From Marinilabiliaceae bacterium (lineage in GTDB: Bacteria > Bacteroidota > Bacteroidia > Bacteroidales > Marinilabiliaceae): a DNA stretch of 42,387 bases. Positions within the stretch are counted from its first letter, which is position 1. Each line of letters starts with the position of its first letter. Below are positions 16,117 to 25,566 of this stretch, in pieces. Made by a program: the position numbers and the translations under genes. The stretch spans positions 1 to 42,387 of the forward strand of contig JAEINY010000025.1 of the NCBI GenBank assembly GCA_016342595.1, read 5' to 3'. Below the pieces are notes generated by a model. That model was not told the DNA's origin, did not search any database, and worked only from the letters and a program-made list of their open reading frames with translations.

Positions 16117-16263
16117 ATTCTTTTTTGTATTATGAGCAGATAGCTAGCGGCTTTTAGCCTTCAGCTATTTCCATCTCCGGTCATGCATCTTCAAATTAGC
16201 TTTAATCTCCAGGAAACATTGACCATCAACTACTGCCTTCTTACTATTATCTTTAAACTATAA

Positions 16264-19200
16264 TTATTCTCTTATATAAGGAGCATCTTCCGTCTCCCTT
16301 AATTTACGTTCCAGCTCTTTGATTTTCTGCTCTTCCAATACCTTTTTATATTCAAAAGGAATCACCTTCACAAATTTAGGCAGGTACTGGGTCCAGTTCA
16401 CAAGAATCTCCTGTGCTTTCAGACTATTGGTGTGCAGCAAATGCTTATTCAACAAAAACTGCAACTCCTTCACATCGGCATGATCTTCTACAGGTGAAAG
16501 ATCCACCAGACCTTTATTACAATAATAATCCAAAGTACCATCCTCATCCAGTACATAAGCAATCCCACCGCTCATACCAGCCGCAAAGTTCCGGCCGGTT
16601 TTTCCCAGCACGACCACACGACCTCCGGTCATATACTCACAACAGTGGTCACCAACCCCTTCAACGACAGCATAAGCACCTGAATTCCGCACTGCAAATC
16701 GCTCACCGGCTACGCCACGCACATATATAAATCCACTGGTTGCACCATACAGCACGGTATTACCAATAATGATGTTCTCCTCAGGTTTAAAGGTGGAGCC
16801 ATTAGGCGGCACCACAATCACCTTACCACCAGACAATCCTTTACCCAGATAATCATTGGCATCTCCTTCCAGCCGGAAACTCACCCCTTTGGTCAGGAAT
16901 GCGCCAAAACTCTGGCCTGCTGAACCATGGAAGGTGCAATTAATGGTATTCTTTGGCAATCCTTCTTCACCATATTTTTTTGAGATTTCACCTGAAAGCA
17001 TGGCTCCAACAGTACGGTCAGTATTAATGATATCACTGGCCACCCACACTTTCTTTTTATTAATCAGTGCTGCCTGCGATTGCTTGATCAGTTGACGATC
17101 CAATACCTCATCTATTTTATGATCCTGCTCAGTAGTCTTACGCAATGGATATTTCTTACCCTCCTCCGGGAAATAGATCAATTTACTCAAGTCAATACCA
17201 CTGGTTTTCCAGTTACCAACTTCTTTGTCTTGCTCTAAAAGATCAGAACGACCAATAATTTCATCCAGTGAACGCACACCCAACAGAGCCAGATATTCTC
17301 TAACTTCTTCCGCGATAAAGTTAAAATAGTTCACCACATACTTATAACGCCCGATGAATCGTTTTCTCAATGCTTCATCCTGGGTAGCTATACCAGCCGG
17401 ACAAGTGTTTAAGTGGCACTTCCGCATCAACACACAACCCAATGTTACCAAGGCCGACGTGGCAAATCCGAATTCCTCACCTCCTAACATGGCCATTTTG
17501 ATCACATCCAAACCGGTCTTTAACTGACCATCTGTTTGAATCTTCACCCGCCCCCGAAGGTTATTCATTACCAATGTCTGTTGCGTTTCTGCCAAACCGA
17601 TTTCAACCGGTAAACCTGTGTGCTTAATGGAACTGGCCGGACTAGCCCCGGTACCTCCTTCGGTACCACTAATAACAATCAGATCCGCATGCGCCTTAGC
17701 AACACCCGCAGCAACGGTTCCAACGCCATTTTCAGAAACCAGCTTCACACTGATTTTAGCACTTGGATTGGTACTTTTTAAATCGAAAATCAACTGCGCC
17801 AAATCTTCGATGGAATAGATATCATGGTGTGGCGGTGGGGAAATCAAAGTAATACCCGGTGTTGAATTTCGTAATTTGGCAATGATTTTATCCACTTTAA
17901 AACCGGGCAACTGACCACCTTCACCGGGCTTAGCACCCTGTGCAATTTTTATCTGCAGCTCATCTGCATTCACCAGGTAATTATTGGTTACTCCAAAACG
18001 ACCACTGGCAATTTGTTTGATGGAACTGCGCGCATCACTATCAAAACGCTGTGTATCTTCTCCTCCTTCTCCTGTATTACTTCGGCCTCCAACACTGTTC
18101 ATAGCTCGTGCCAGTGCTTCATGCGCCTCTCGCGAAATGGATCCATAGGACATGGCACCGGTCACAAAACGCTTCATGATCTCTGAAACCGGCTCTACTT
18201 CATTAATATCAATAGCCTTCCCAAACTTAGGTTTCAGGAATCCACGAATAAAAAGTGGTGTCTGATTATCAGCATTGACCTGCTGACTAAATTCTTTATA
18301 TTTTCCGTAATCATTTTCAGCCGTTGCCCATTGAAGCAATCCAATGGTTTCCGGATTCCAACCATGCTTTTCTCCATATTTTCGGTAGGCATAACTTCCT
18401 TTACTATCAAATGGATTCTGCATAAAGGCAGGCTGGAAGGCCTTTTTATGATCCAGGATGCTTTCTTTCGCTATCTCTTCGAAACCAACACCTCCAATTT
18501 TAGTAGGGGTCCCGGTGAAATATTTATTAATGACCTGATCTGAAATGCCGACTGCTTCAAAAACCTGACCGCCATGATAACTTCTCAGTGTACTGATACC
18601 CATCTTGGATAACACCTTAAGCAAACCCTTATCAACAGCTTTGATGTAATTTTCACGCGCCTCTACATAAGGCATCTTCACAGTTCCTTTTTTAACCAAC
18701 TCATCAATGGCTGCAAAACACACATATGGATTAATGACACTGGCACCATAACCCAACAGCAATGCGAAATGCATCACTTCCCTGGCCTCTCCGGTCTCCA
18801 CAATCAAGCCAACCTGCATCCGCTTCTTAGTCTTGATTAGATGATGATGAGTAGCTGAAACAGCCAATAAGGAAGGAATAGGAGCATTGTTTTCATCCAC
18901 CATTCTATCGGTTAGGATAATGTAGTTTTTACAATCATCCACCGCTTTTTCTGAAAGCGTACAAATATTCTCAATCGCTGCTTCCAATCCTTTAGCTCCT
19001 TCTGCTACCGGAAATGTCATTGGAATGGTTGCATGCGTGAACTCCTCACGGTGAAAATCTTTGATCTTGCCCAAATCGGTATTGGTCATGAGCGGACTTT
19101 CAAACTTAATAGAGCGACATTGAGATGGCTCTTCGCTCAATAGGTTTTTAGCCTCCGCTCCAATATAATTGGTCAAAGCCATCACCAAACCTTCACGAAT

Positions 19201-20784
19201 AGGATCAATAGGCGGGTTGGTCACCTGTGCAAATAACTGACGAAAATAAGAGAACATCCGTTGCGGCTTGTCAGAGAAAGCAGCAATGGGCGTATCATTA
19301 CCCATGGAACTAATGGGTTCTCCACCCGTATTGGCCATTGGTGCAATAATGGTCTCAAAATCCTCCTTATTATATCCAAATACTTTCAGGTAGCTATCGT
19401 ACTTATCACCCAAATTAGATGGCACACGCTGCTGCACTTCAATCTCACGCATCCGAATCCGGTTTTCCTTCAACCAATTTTCATAGGGATGACGCTTGGA
19501 CAATTGTGCTTTTATCTCTTCATCAGGAATGATAATTCCCAATTGTGTATCGACTAATAGTAATTTACCGGGTTTAAGACGCCCTTTTTCCTTGATGTCG
19601 GCTGCCGGAAAAGTCTGAACCCCCACTTCCGATCCCATCACGATCATGTCATTCTTGGTAATCACATAGCGCGAAGGCCGTAATCCATTACGATCCAAAG
19701 TTCCACCAATGTAACGGCCATCCGAAAAGACAATCGAAGCCGGGCCATCCCAGGGCTCCATGATGGTTGAGTGATATTCGTAATACGCTTTTAAGCTTTT
19801 AGGAATTGGGTTTTTGCTGTTCCATGACTCTGGAATTAACATACTCAAGGCATGCGGCAACTCACGACCAGTCATGAATAAAAATTCCAACACATTATCT
19901 AAGGAAGCCGAATCACTCATATCGGGTTCAATGACCGGGAACAGTTTCTTAAGGTCCTCACCAAATAGGTCAGACTCTAATAAACTTTCACGTGCCTGCA
20001 TCCACAAACGATTTCCTTTAATGGTATTGATTTCACCATTGTGGGCCATGATTCGGAAAGGCTGTGCCAAATCCCAGGTTGGAAACGTATTGGTACTAAA
20101 GCGTGAGTGCACTAAAGCAATGGCACTCTTCATACGCTCATCCTTAAAATCCAGATAGTAGTGCCCCAATTGCTCAGGCGTCAACATACCTTTATATATA
20201 AAGATCTTCGACGAAAAACTGGGAAGATAAAAACTTTCTTTCTCTGTCAGATTCGAATTACGAATTTCATTTTCAGTCTGCTTACGAACTAAATATAATT
20301 TGCGCTCGAGGGTGTCCTGCTCTAAATTACCTTTTACAAATACCTGCCGAATACGCGGCTCGGTACGTTGAGCAATTTCACCAATCACGTCGCGGTCAAC
20401 CGGCACGTCACGGTAACCAATTAACTCCAGGCCTTCTTCCAGCATGTATTTATTAAGCGTCTCCTGACAAAGCAGCGCTTCACTATCATCAACTGGTAAA
20501 AAAACCATGCCGGTTCCATACTTACCACTGGCCGGTAAATCGAAACCAAAAGTTGCAAAGAATTCATGAGGTATCTGCATGAGAATACCGGCACCATCTC
20601 CTGATTTGTTATCTGAACTCTCCGCCCCGCGGTGCGTCATATTGGTTAGCACCTCCAAGCCTCGTTTGATAATTTCGTTCGATTGCTGCCCCTTAATATG
20701 GGCCACGAAACCAATGCCACAGTTATCATGTTCATTGGCCGGGTCATACAACCCTTGAGGTTTTGGAAATCTTTTTTGCATCAT
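16264..20784 (-). CDS. gltB: Glutamate synthase large subunit
   Basis: 1506 residues, the normal length for bacterial GltB. An N-terminal type II glutamine amidotransferase domain has its nucleophile at Cys22 (HDNCGIGFVAHIKG) after a 21-residue propeptide. A central domain follows. The FMN-binding synthase domain carries GAMSYGSISREAHEALARAM and GEGGEDTQRF. The 3Fe-4S cysteines are in CVLMRKCHLNTCPAGI (about residues 1110-1130). The C-terminal beta-helix has the repeated GG motifs typical of the family. It transfers glutamine amide ammonia to 2-oxoglutarate. It is first in the leftward gltB-gltD unit and divergent from the P-II/AmtB operon. A well-formed promoter with an inverted repeat lies about 140 bp upstream. 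Confidence 0.98.
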   Translation of the reverse strand: MMQKRFPKPQGLYDPANEHDNCGIGFVAHIKGQQSNEIIKRGLEVLTNMTHRGAESSDNKSGDGAGILMQIPHEFFATFGFDLPASGKYGTGMVFLPVDDSEALLCQETLNKYMLEEGLELIGYRDVPVDRDVIGEIAQRTEPRIRQVFVKGNLEQDTLERKLYLVRKQTENEIRNSNLTEKESFYLPSFSSKIFIYKGMLTPEQLGHYYLDFKDERMKSAIALVHSRFSTNTFPTWDLAQPFRIMAHNGEINTIKGNRLWMQARESLLESDLFGEDLKKLFPVIEPDMSDSASLDNVLEFLFMTGRELPHALSMLIPESWNSKNPIPKSLKAYYEYHSTIMEPWDGPASIVFSDGRYIGGTLDRNGLRPSRYVITKNDMIVMGSEVGVQTFPAADIKEKGRLKPGKLLLVDTQLGIIIPDEEIKAQLSKRHPYENWLKENRIRMREIEVQQRVPSNLGDKYDSYLKVFGYNKEDFETIIAPMANTGGEPISSMGNDTPIAAFSDKPQRMFSYFRQLFAQVTNPPIDPIREGLVMALTNYIGAEAKNLLSEEPSQCRSIKFESPLMTNTDLGKIKDFHREEFTHATIPMTFPVAEGAKGLEAAIENICTLSEKAVDDCKNYIILTDRMVDENNAPIPSLLAVSATHHHLIKTKKRMQVGLIVETGEAREVMHFALLLGYGASVINPYVCFAAIDELVKKGTVKMPYVEARENYIKAVDKGLLKVLSKMGISTLRSYHGGQVFEAVGISDQVINKYFTGTPTKIGGVGFEEIAKESILDHKKAFQPAFMQNPFDSKGSYAYRKYGEKHGWNPETIGLLQWATAENDYGKYKEFSQQVNADNQTPLFIRGFLKPKFGKAIDINEVEPVSEIMKRFVTGAMSYGSISREAHEALARAMNSVGGRSNTGEGGEDTQRFDSDARSSIKQIASGRFGVTNNYLVNADELQIKIAQGAKPGEGGQLPGFKVDKIIAKLRNSTPGITLISPPPHHDIYSIEDLAQLIFDLKSTNPSAKISVKLVSENGVGTVAAGVAKAHADLIVISGTEGGTGASPASSIKHTGLPVEIGLAETQQTLVMNNLRGRVKIQTDGQLKTGLDVIKMAMLGGEEFGFATSALVTLGCVLMRKCHLNTCPAGIATQDEALRKRFIGRYKYVVNYFNFIAEEVREYLALLGVRSLDEIIGRSDLLEQDKEVGNWKTSGIDLSKLIYFPEEGKKYPLRKTTEQDHKIDEVLDRQLIKQSQAALINKKKVWVASDIINTDRTVGAMLSGEISKKYGEEGLPKNTINCTFHGSAGQSFGAFLTKGVSFRLEGDANDYLGKGLSGGKVIVVPPNGSTFKPEENIIIGNTVLYGATSGFIYVRGVAGERFAVRNSGAYAVVEGVGDHCCEYMTGGRVVVLGKTGRNFAAGMSGGIAYVLDEDGTLDYYCNKGLVDLSPVEDHADVKELQFLLNKHLLHTNSLKAQEILVNWTQYLPKFVKVIPFEYKKVLEEQKIKELERKLRETEDAPYIRE

Positions 20785-20924
20785 ATCTTGAGATTAAAGG
20801 AGAAATAACTCTATCCGGATTCTTAATATCTGAATCCAACAGGAATGGATGAAAATCCTAAGCTCGCCTACAAATTACCTTGTTATCTGTAATTCCATCC
20901 GCATTTTTACTTATAATTCGGTAG

Positions 20925-20958
20925 CAAAAATAGTCATCTACTTGCTTTTTTGCAAGTA
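20925..20958 (-). promoter_or_regulatory. gltBD promoter with operator-like inverted repeat
   Basis: The minus strand has TTG (plus 20953-20955), a 20-bp spacer and a perfect -7 TATTTTTG (plus 20925-20932). The TTG lies inside the inverted repeat TACTTGC-N6-GCAAGTA (20939-20958, perfect 7-bp arms). A regulator bound there would cover the -33 element. The leader to gltB would be about 135 nt. No other feature is visible between 20959 and 21280. Confidence 0.6.
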
Positions 20959-21286
20959 ACAGCGCTTGAAAAAATAAGACTACTTGATATTTAGCAGGCT
21001 TTTTAGATGATTAAAGTCATATTTCTGCACACTCACAAATCACCCTATCACCTTTACTTTCTGCCTTTTGATGATTTTGCACCCTTTCAAAAAATCAGCC
21101 TCAGCTCGCCACAATTTTATTTGTTCAATATGTTTACCAGCACTTGAGAATCTTCAAATAATCACATATTAGACACCACCCCCTATATTTTCGAAACGAT
21201 TCTACAAAAAAGATGTTTTTCCTGACACTACCCCCAAAAAAACACACCCTTAATCAATCTTTTTTATACTTTTTACGATTCCACCC

Positions 21287-21328
21287 CCTAAAATATTAGG
21301 ATCTTTAAAATATTTTATACTATATTTG
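21287..21328 (+). promoter_or_regulatory. Promoter of the Gcw_chp-glnK-amtB operon
   Basis: TATATTTG at 21321-21328 is an exact TAnnTTTG match. The inverted repeat CCTAA-N4-TTAGG (21287-21300) sits where the -33 element would be. It is preceded by a second CCACCCCCTA word 104 bp upstream (21177). A clear TTG is lacking, so an activator may be needed, as expected for a nitrogen-controlled promoter; that is inference. Confidence 0.45.
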
Positions 21329-21334
21329 CATCAC

Positions 21335-21441
21335 ACCCCACCATAAATAGGGGTCAGAATTTAAAAAAGTACTTTTTTACCGTTGACACCCCCAATCAAC
21401 AACACCTAATACCAAATTATTAATCATTAACCAATATCATT
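21335..21441 (+). promoter_or_regulatory. Structured 5' leader of the nitrogen operon
   Basis: Between the predicted transcription start and the ATG are three simple hairpins in a row: CCCC-N10-GGGG (21336-21353), the perfect palindrome AAAAAAGTACTTTTTT (21363-21378), and GTTGA-N9-TCAAC (21382-21400). No known riboswitch is recognised. Confidence 0.4.
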
Positions 21442-22086
21442 ATGAGAAGAATTTTTCTGTTTTTAGGATTGGGTCTGACATTTGTCGCAAATGCACAGGA
21501 TAAAACATCCGGCTTTGACGTAGGAGCCGATATGGTTTCAAGATACGTTTGGCGCGGTACCGACTTCGGCAGTTCACCGGCCATTCAACCAATATTAAGT
21601 TATCGTTATGGATCCTTATCATTGGGAGCCTGGGGTAGTTACAGTACCAATAACGATTCTGGCGCCGATGAAGGTGACTTATTTGCTTCCTACACATTAT
21701 CAACAGGCACGGAACTATTGGTAACAGACTATTTCTTTCCGGCACCAGGCCTCGATTACTTTGACTACGCCAATCACTTTCTGGAGTTTGGCATCAAACA
21801 AAGTATCAAATATTTTTACATATCAGGCTATTACATGGCAGTCAACGGTACTGATGACCTCTACTTTGAAGGAGGATTTAAGAACGGAAATGTAGCGCTT
21901 TTCATTGGCGCTGGAAATGAAGCCTACACACCGAAAGAGGAAGGGAAATTCAATATCTGTAATGCTGGCATAACGATTTCTAAGGATCTCCGATTATCTC
22001 AGGAATTTACCCTGCCATTATTTGGATCACTCATATACAATCCATCTGCTAAAGGCATCCATATGGTTGTAGGTATCACAATATAA
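21442..22086 (+). CDS. Gcw_chp/TorF-like outer membrane beta-barrel protein
   Basis: 214 residues with a signal peptide (cleavage after about residue 19, FVANAQ) and alternating beta strands. The mature start FDVGADMVSRYVWRGTDFG resembles the Gcw_chp/TorF family of putative porins, and it ends in a hydrophobic beta strand (IHMVVGITI) as barrels do. It is the first gene before the P-II and AmtB genes, an arrangement that suggests an outer-membrane pore for ammonium or small nitrogen compounds; that role is inferred from position only. Length matches the family's usual 210-230 residues. Confidence 0.75.
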   Translation: MRRIFLFLGLGLTFVANAQDKTSGFDVGADMVSRYVWRGTDFGSSPAIQPILSYRYGSLSLGAWGSYSTNNDSGADEGDLFASYTLSTGTELLVTDYFFPAPGLDYFDYANHFLEFGIKQSIKYFYISGYYMAVNGTDDLYFEGGFKNGNVALFIGAGNEAYTPKEEGKFNICNAGITISKDLRLSQEFTLPLFGSLIYNPSAKGIHMVVGITI

Positions 22087-22106
22087 CCCATCGCTATTAT
22101 TAAAAT

Positions 22107-22186
22107 AAAATCATTCGGGGAATCTATTGTCCCAACTAATAGCTTAAACCTTAATCGCCATTGTTTATTCTCCCCGGATGATTTTT
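22107..22186 (+). promoter_or_regulatory. Nested stem-loop between the barrel gene and glnK
   Basis: AAAATCATTCGGGG (22107-22120) pairs with CCCCGGATGATTTTT (22172-22186) with one mismatch or wobble. Inside is a second hairpin, CTATT-N9-AATAG (22124-22142). A short T-run follows. It may act as a partial terminator or stabiliser that sets different levels of the barrel protein and GlnK/AmtB. Confidence 0.45.
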
Positions 22187-22219
22187 CACTGATTGAAAAG
22201 AACTCAAAAATAGATCACC

Positions 22220-22564
22220 ATGAAAAAAATTGAAGCCATTATTCGATTAACACGTTTCGAGGCAGTCAAAAAAGCCCTGGAAGAGCACAACATCACTTTT
22301 TTCTCCTATTGGGATGTACGAGGCACAGGCGTAGCCCGCGAAGGACATCTGTACCGAGGTACTGTTTACGACACTAGTATTATTGAACGCCGCTTATTAT
22401 CCATTATCGTTCGCGACGAGAACATGGACACAACGATCCAGGCTATTATTGGTGCCGCCAAAACAGACGAAGTAGGGGATGGTCGGATATTTATATCTGA
22501 CATAGTAGATACCTATCAAATCAGAACCGGCGAATCAGGCCCTGAAACACTTTATAGTAAATAG
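22220..22564 (+). CDS. glnK: P-II family nitrogen regulatory protein
   Basis: 114 residues, a trimeric cytoplasmic sensor of 2-oxoglutarate and ATP/ADP that plugs AmtB when nitrogen is plentiful. The T-loop contains GHLYRGTVYDTS with Tyr50 at the position uridylylated in enteric P-II (Tyr51). The B-loop is GDGRIFISDI and the C-loop RTGESG. The segment after the T-loop tyrosine (IIERRLLS) departs from the usual LPK. It lies 25 bp before amtB, the classic glnK-amtB pair, hence the symbol. No uridylyltransferase gene is in the window, so modification is unknown. Confidence 0.93.
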   Translation: MKKIEAIIRLTRFEAVKKALEEHNITFFSYWDVRGTGVAREGHLYRGTVYDTSIIERRLLSIIVRDENMDTTIQAIIGAAKTDEVGDGRIFISDIVDTYQIRTGESGPETLYSK

Positions 22565-22589
22565 CATAAACAAATTAAAAATTGAAACG

Positions 22590-23795
22590 ATGGACACAAA
22601 AGCAATAGATACAATTTGGGTATTACTGGCAGCTGTATTGGTGTTTTTTATGCAGGCTGGTTTTGCCATGGTAGAAGCAGGATTTACCCGTGCCAAAAAC
22701 GTGGGTAACATTATCATGAAGAACTTCATGGATTTCTCAATCGGTTCCATCATCTTTTGGTTGGTGGGGTTCAGTATCATGTTTGGAGACGATTTAGGCG
22801 GATTCATTGGTCATGCGAATTTCTTCTTCACAAAAAGTTATGGCAATAATATTCCTGATCTGGCCTTACTGATTTTTCAAACAGTATTTGCAGCAACTGC
22901 AGCCACCATCGTATCAGGAGCGATGGCAGAACGCACGAAATTTAGTACGTACCTCATATTTTCACTGGTGATAACTGCTATCATTTATCCCATCAGCGGC
23001 CACTGGGTATGGGGTGATGGCTGGTTAGCCGGAATAGGTTTTCATGATTTTGCAGGATCCACAGTCGTTCATTCGGTTGGTGGTTGGGCAGCTCTGGCCG
23101 GCGCTATGATCATAGGTCCCCGCATTGGAAAATATAACGGAAAAGCCAAAGCCATTCCAGGTCACAACATGGTTTTAGGCGCACTGGGAGTCTTCATCTT
23201 ATGGTTAGGCTGGTTCGGTTTTAACCCGGGATCTACCTTAGCCGCCTCAGGTGATAATGTATATGCCATCGCCAGCATATTCGTTACCACTAACCTGTCA
23301 GCAGCAGCCGGAGCAGTAGCCACCATGTTTGTGACCTGGAAAAAATATAAAAAACCTGATTTAAGTATGACCCTCAACGGGGCCTTAGCCGGTTTAGTCG
23401 CCATTACGGCAGGCTGTGATATTGTATCGCCCGGAGGAGCAATCATCATTGGACTTATCGCAGGTATTGCGGTGGTATTCGGCATTGAGCTATTGGATCA
23501 GAAATTAAAGATCGATGATCCAGTGGGTGCTATTACGGTACATGGTATCAACGGAGCCATGGGTACACTACTGGTTGGTTTATTCGCAACTGAAGGTGGA
23601 TTATTCTATGGCGGCGGATTTAAATTACTAGGTATTCAAGCCATTGGTGTTGTGGCCGTGGGAGCCTGGGCCTTTGGTATGGCATTCATCTTGTTCACTG
23701 TACTTAAAAAAACAGTTGGACTGCGCGTTTCGGAACAAGAAGAACGGGAAGGCCTGGACATCCATGAGCACGGACAGAGCTCGTACAACTACTAA
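22590..23795 (+). CDS. amtB: Ammonium transporter AmtB
   Basis: 401 residues, eleven predicted membrane helices, conducting ammonium across the inner membrane. The twin pore histidines are His161 (STVVHSVGGW) and His318 (ITVHGINGAMGTL). The family signature around FDFAGSTVVHSVGG and LGWFGFNPGS is present. There is no signal peptide: the first helix follows MDTKAID directly, as in many bacterial Amt proteins. The C-terminal tail (VSEQEEREGLDIHEHG) is the part that normally transmits GlnK control. It ends the operon and is followed by a terminator. Confidence 0.97.
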   Translation: MDTKAIDTIWVLLAAVLVFFMQAGFAMVEAGFTRAKNVGNIIMKNFMDFSIGSIIFWLVGFSIMFGDDLGGFIGHANFFFTKSYGNNIPDLALLIFQTVFAATAATIVSGAMAERTKFSTYLIFSLVITAIIYPISGHWVWGDGWLAGIGFHDFAGSTVVHSVGGWAALAGAMIIGPRIGKYNGKAKAIPGHNMVLGALGVFILWLGWFGFNPGSTLAASGDNVYAIASIFVTTNLSAAAGAVATMFVTWKKYKKPDLSMTLNGALAGLVAITAGCDIVSPGGAIIIGLIAGIAVVFGIELLDQKLKIDDPVGAITVHGINGAMGTLLVGLFATEGGLFYGGGFKLLGIQAIGVVAVGAWAFGMAFILFTVLKKTVGLRVSEQEEREGLDIHEHGQSSYNY

Positions 23796-23835
23796 ATCTT
23801 TTTTTTCATCTCATATCTGAAAAGAGGAAAAGGGT

Positions 23836-23867
23836 GCCGGATCCATGATGGGGTCCGGCTTTTTTTA
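23836..23867 (+). terminator. Intrinsic terminator of the amtB operon
   Basis: GCCGGATCC and GGGTCCGGC arms with a short loop, then eight T, 41 bp after the amtB stop. Confidence 0.88.
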
Positions 23868-23875
23868 TCTGTTAG

Positions 23876-25246
23876 TTAACCGAAAAACTCAGTATGAATG
23901 GCTTTGATCGCAACATCCCGATCGGTAGATGCCACTACAAAATAACTAGCTACAGTGGATGCTCCTGAAACAATCATGCGCACATTAATGCCTTTGCGGG
24001 CCACGGCCATAAACATGCGACCAGCCACACCTGGTTGTTCCAACAATCCTTCACCTACAACGGCTATGGTCGAAATATTTTCTATGGCCGACAATTCTGT
24101 GACAGCTGATAACTCTAACTCTTCTACCAGTTGATAAGCTTGTTTAATATCTTTAGCCGACAATAACAGGTTGATAGCAATTTGACTGGTTATAACCGAT
24201 TTAATATTAATACCGGCCTTATCAATGACACCGGTTACTTTAGCCAGAACGCCACGTTTTTTTCCGATGCCGGCGCCACGTAATTTCAAAATACAGAAGT
24301 CATCACTGTATGTCACACTTTTAATAATGTCTTCAGTAATGGTTTCCGAAGCCTGCACAACCGTGCGTGGCTCAACCATACCTTCAAATGTATCAATGTT
24401 TCCAATGTGAATGGGGATACTCACTTCCTGCAAAGGCTCAACGGTACGAGGATGCAAAATACTGGCTCCAAAATATGACAACTCGGCTGCTTCAGTATAA
24501 GATAAAGTTTTAATCCGTCGGGGACATTTCACCAACTTAGGATCAGCACTCATAAAACCATCCACATCTTTCCACACATCCAGCGACTCGGCATCGAGAC
24601 AGCGAGCCAAGGCTGCTGCTGAATAATCACTCCCCCCGCGTCCCAGTAAAGTCACTTTACCTTCGGGCGAAACTCCATAAAAACCAGGCACTACGAAAAT
24701 CTTATCAGCAGCTAATCGTTTCTGAACACCTTTGGCAGCGGCAGCATAATCAACAGTTGCATTACCAAACTCACCATCGGTCACTAAGGGCATTTCTTCC
24801 GGCAGAGCTTCTTCCGCATCAATGCCCTTACTCTGAAGAATGGAGGCCAATATGAGTGAGCTCAACCTTTCACCATAGCTCAAAATCACATCTTCGACAA
24901 ACTCTGGCACATCACCAATGTAATGAATACCGGTTAAGTATCGCTCCAATTCAATGATCCGTTTTTCAACGGCCTTCAACGTTTTATCTGCCCACTCACT
25001 TTGTCCGAAATTCTCACGAATCACCTCCTCCTTCATCCCCAGCAAAAACTGAATCAAAGTTTTAATTTTTGATTCATCACTTTTGACCGCTTCCATCGAT
25101 TGAATCAGATGATTGGTAATGCCATAAAATGCGGAGACTACAATCACCATTGGCCGATCATAGGCTTTAATCACATTGACTAATTTTTGAATATCTTCTT
25201 TCTTCTTGAGGTTTGATCCGCCGAATTTGGCTACAACTTTTTTCAT
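23876..25246 (-). CDS. lysC: Aspartate kinase
   Basis: 456 residues, phosphorylating L-aspartate in the first step to lysine, threonine, methionine and diaminopimelate. The kinase domain starts MKKVVAKFGGSNLKKK and includes GRGGSDYSAAALARCLDAE and the aspartate-site segment DVDGFMSADPKLV. Two ACT domains follow (about residues 300-456; GIGKKRGVLAKVTGVIDKAG and VVGEGLLEQPGVAGRMFMA), so end-product inhibition is likely. It is monofunctional, without a homoserine dehydrogenase domain. The frame opens at 25279, but the family start is the ATG at 25246. It is a single-gene unit preceded by a SAM-I riboswitch, which points to methionine/SAM control. Confidence 0.95.
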   Translation of the reverse strand: MKKVVAKFGGSNLKKKEDIQKLVNVIKAYDRPMVIVVSAFYGITNHLIQSMEAVKSDESKIKTLIQFLLGMKEEVIRENFGQSEWADKTLKAVEKRIIELERYLTGIHYIGDVPEFVEDVILSYGERLSSLILASILQSKGIDAEEALPEEMPLVTDGEFGNATVDYAAAAKGVQKRLAADKIFVVPGFYGVSPEGKVTLLGRGGSDYSAAALARCLDAESLDVWKDVDGFMSADPKLVKCPRRIKTLSYTEAAELSYFGASILHPRTVEPLQEVSIPIHIGNIDTFEGMVEPRTVVQASETITEDIIKSVTYSDDFCILKLRGAGIGKKRGVLAKVTGVIDKAGINIKSVITSQIAINLLLSAKDIKQAYQLVEELELSAVTELSAIENISTIAVVGEGLLEQPGVAGRMFMAVARKGINVRMIVSGASTVASYFVVASTDRDVAIKAIHTEFFG

Positions 25247-25407
25247 TTCGTACACAACACTTTGATGACCAGTGGCCAAAAATTATAGAATTATCATTTG
25301 AGAAGCAACCGTGAAGCAGGTAATTATTGGCACTTACGGTGCGGAAGTACCCGATTTATTTTGCAGCCCCCAAGGGCATTCGTTGCATGTGTGTTGTCAT
25401 CTTTTAT

Positions 25408-25532
25408 AAGTGTTTAAATTCATTATCTCCCAATAGTGGGGAATCAGGTTTTGGCACCTTGTTAAAAAGCTTAACTGGTTGCCAGAAGTTCGCAGAGCCT
25501 GTCTCTCCCTTCTTCTGAATAAACTCAAACAC
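25408..25532 (-). promoter_or_regulatory. SAM-I (S-box) riboswitch upstream of lysC
   Basis: The minus-strand transcript shows the S-box parts in order. P1 pairs AAGTGTTT (25532-25525) with AAACACTT (25415-25408). The kink-turn/P2 region reads GAGAGACAGGCTCTGCGAAC, with AGAG/CTCT stem and GCGAA. Then come GGCAACC, the P3 stem GTTAA/TTAAC, AAGGTGCC, and P4 TCCC/GGGA. The P2 loop CAGG can pair with CCTG after AAAA to form the family pseudoknot. The order, spacing and invariant words fit SAM-I, which binds S-adenosylmethionine. The region 25247-25407 between it and lysC shows GCCC-TTGG-GGGC but no U-run, so the mode of control (transcription or translation) is unclear. Confidence 0.88.
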
Positions 25533-25566
25533 TTCAAATATACCGAATGGTTGTTTTGAAGCTGTG

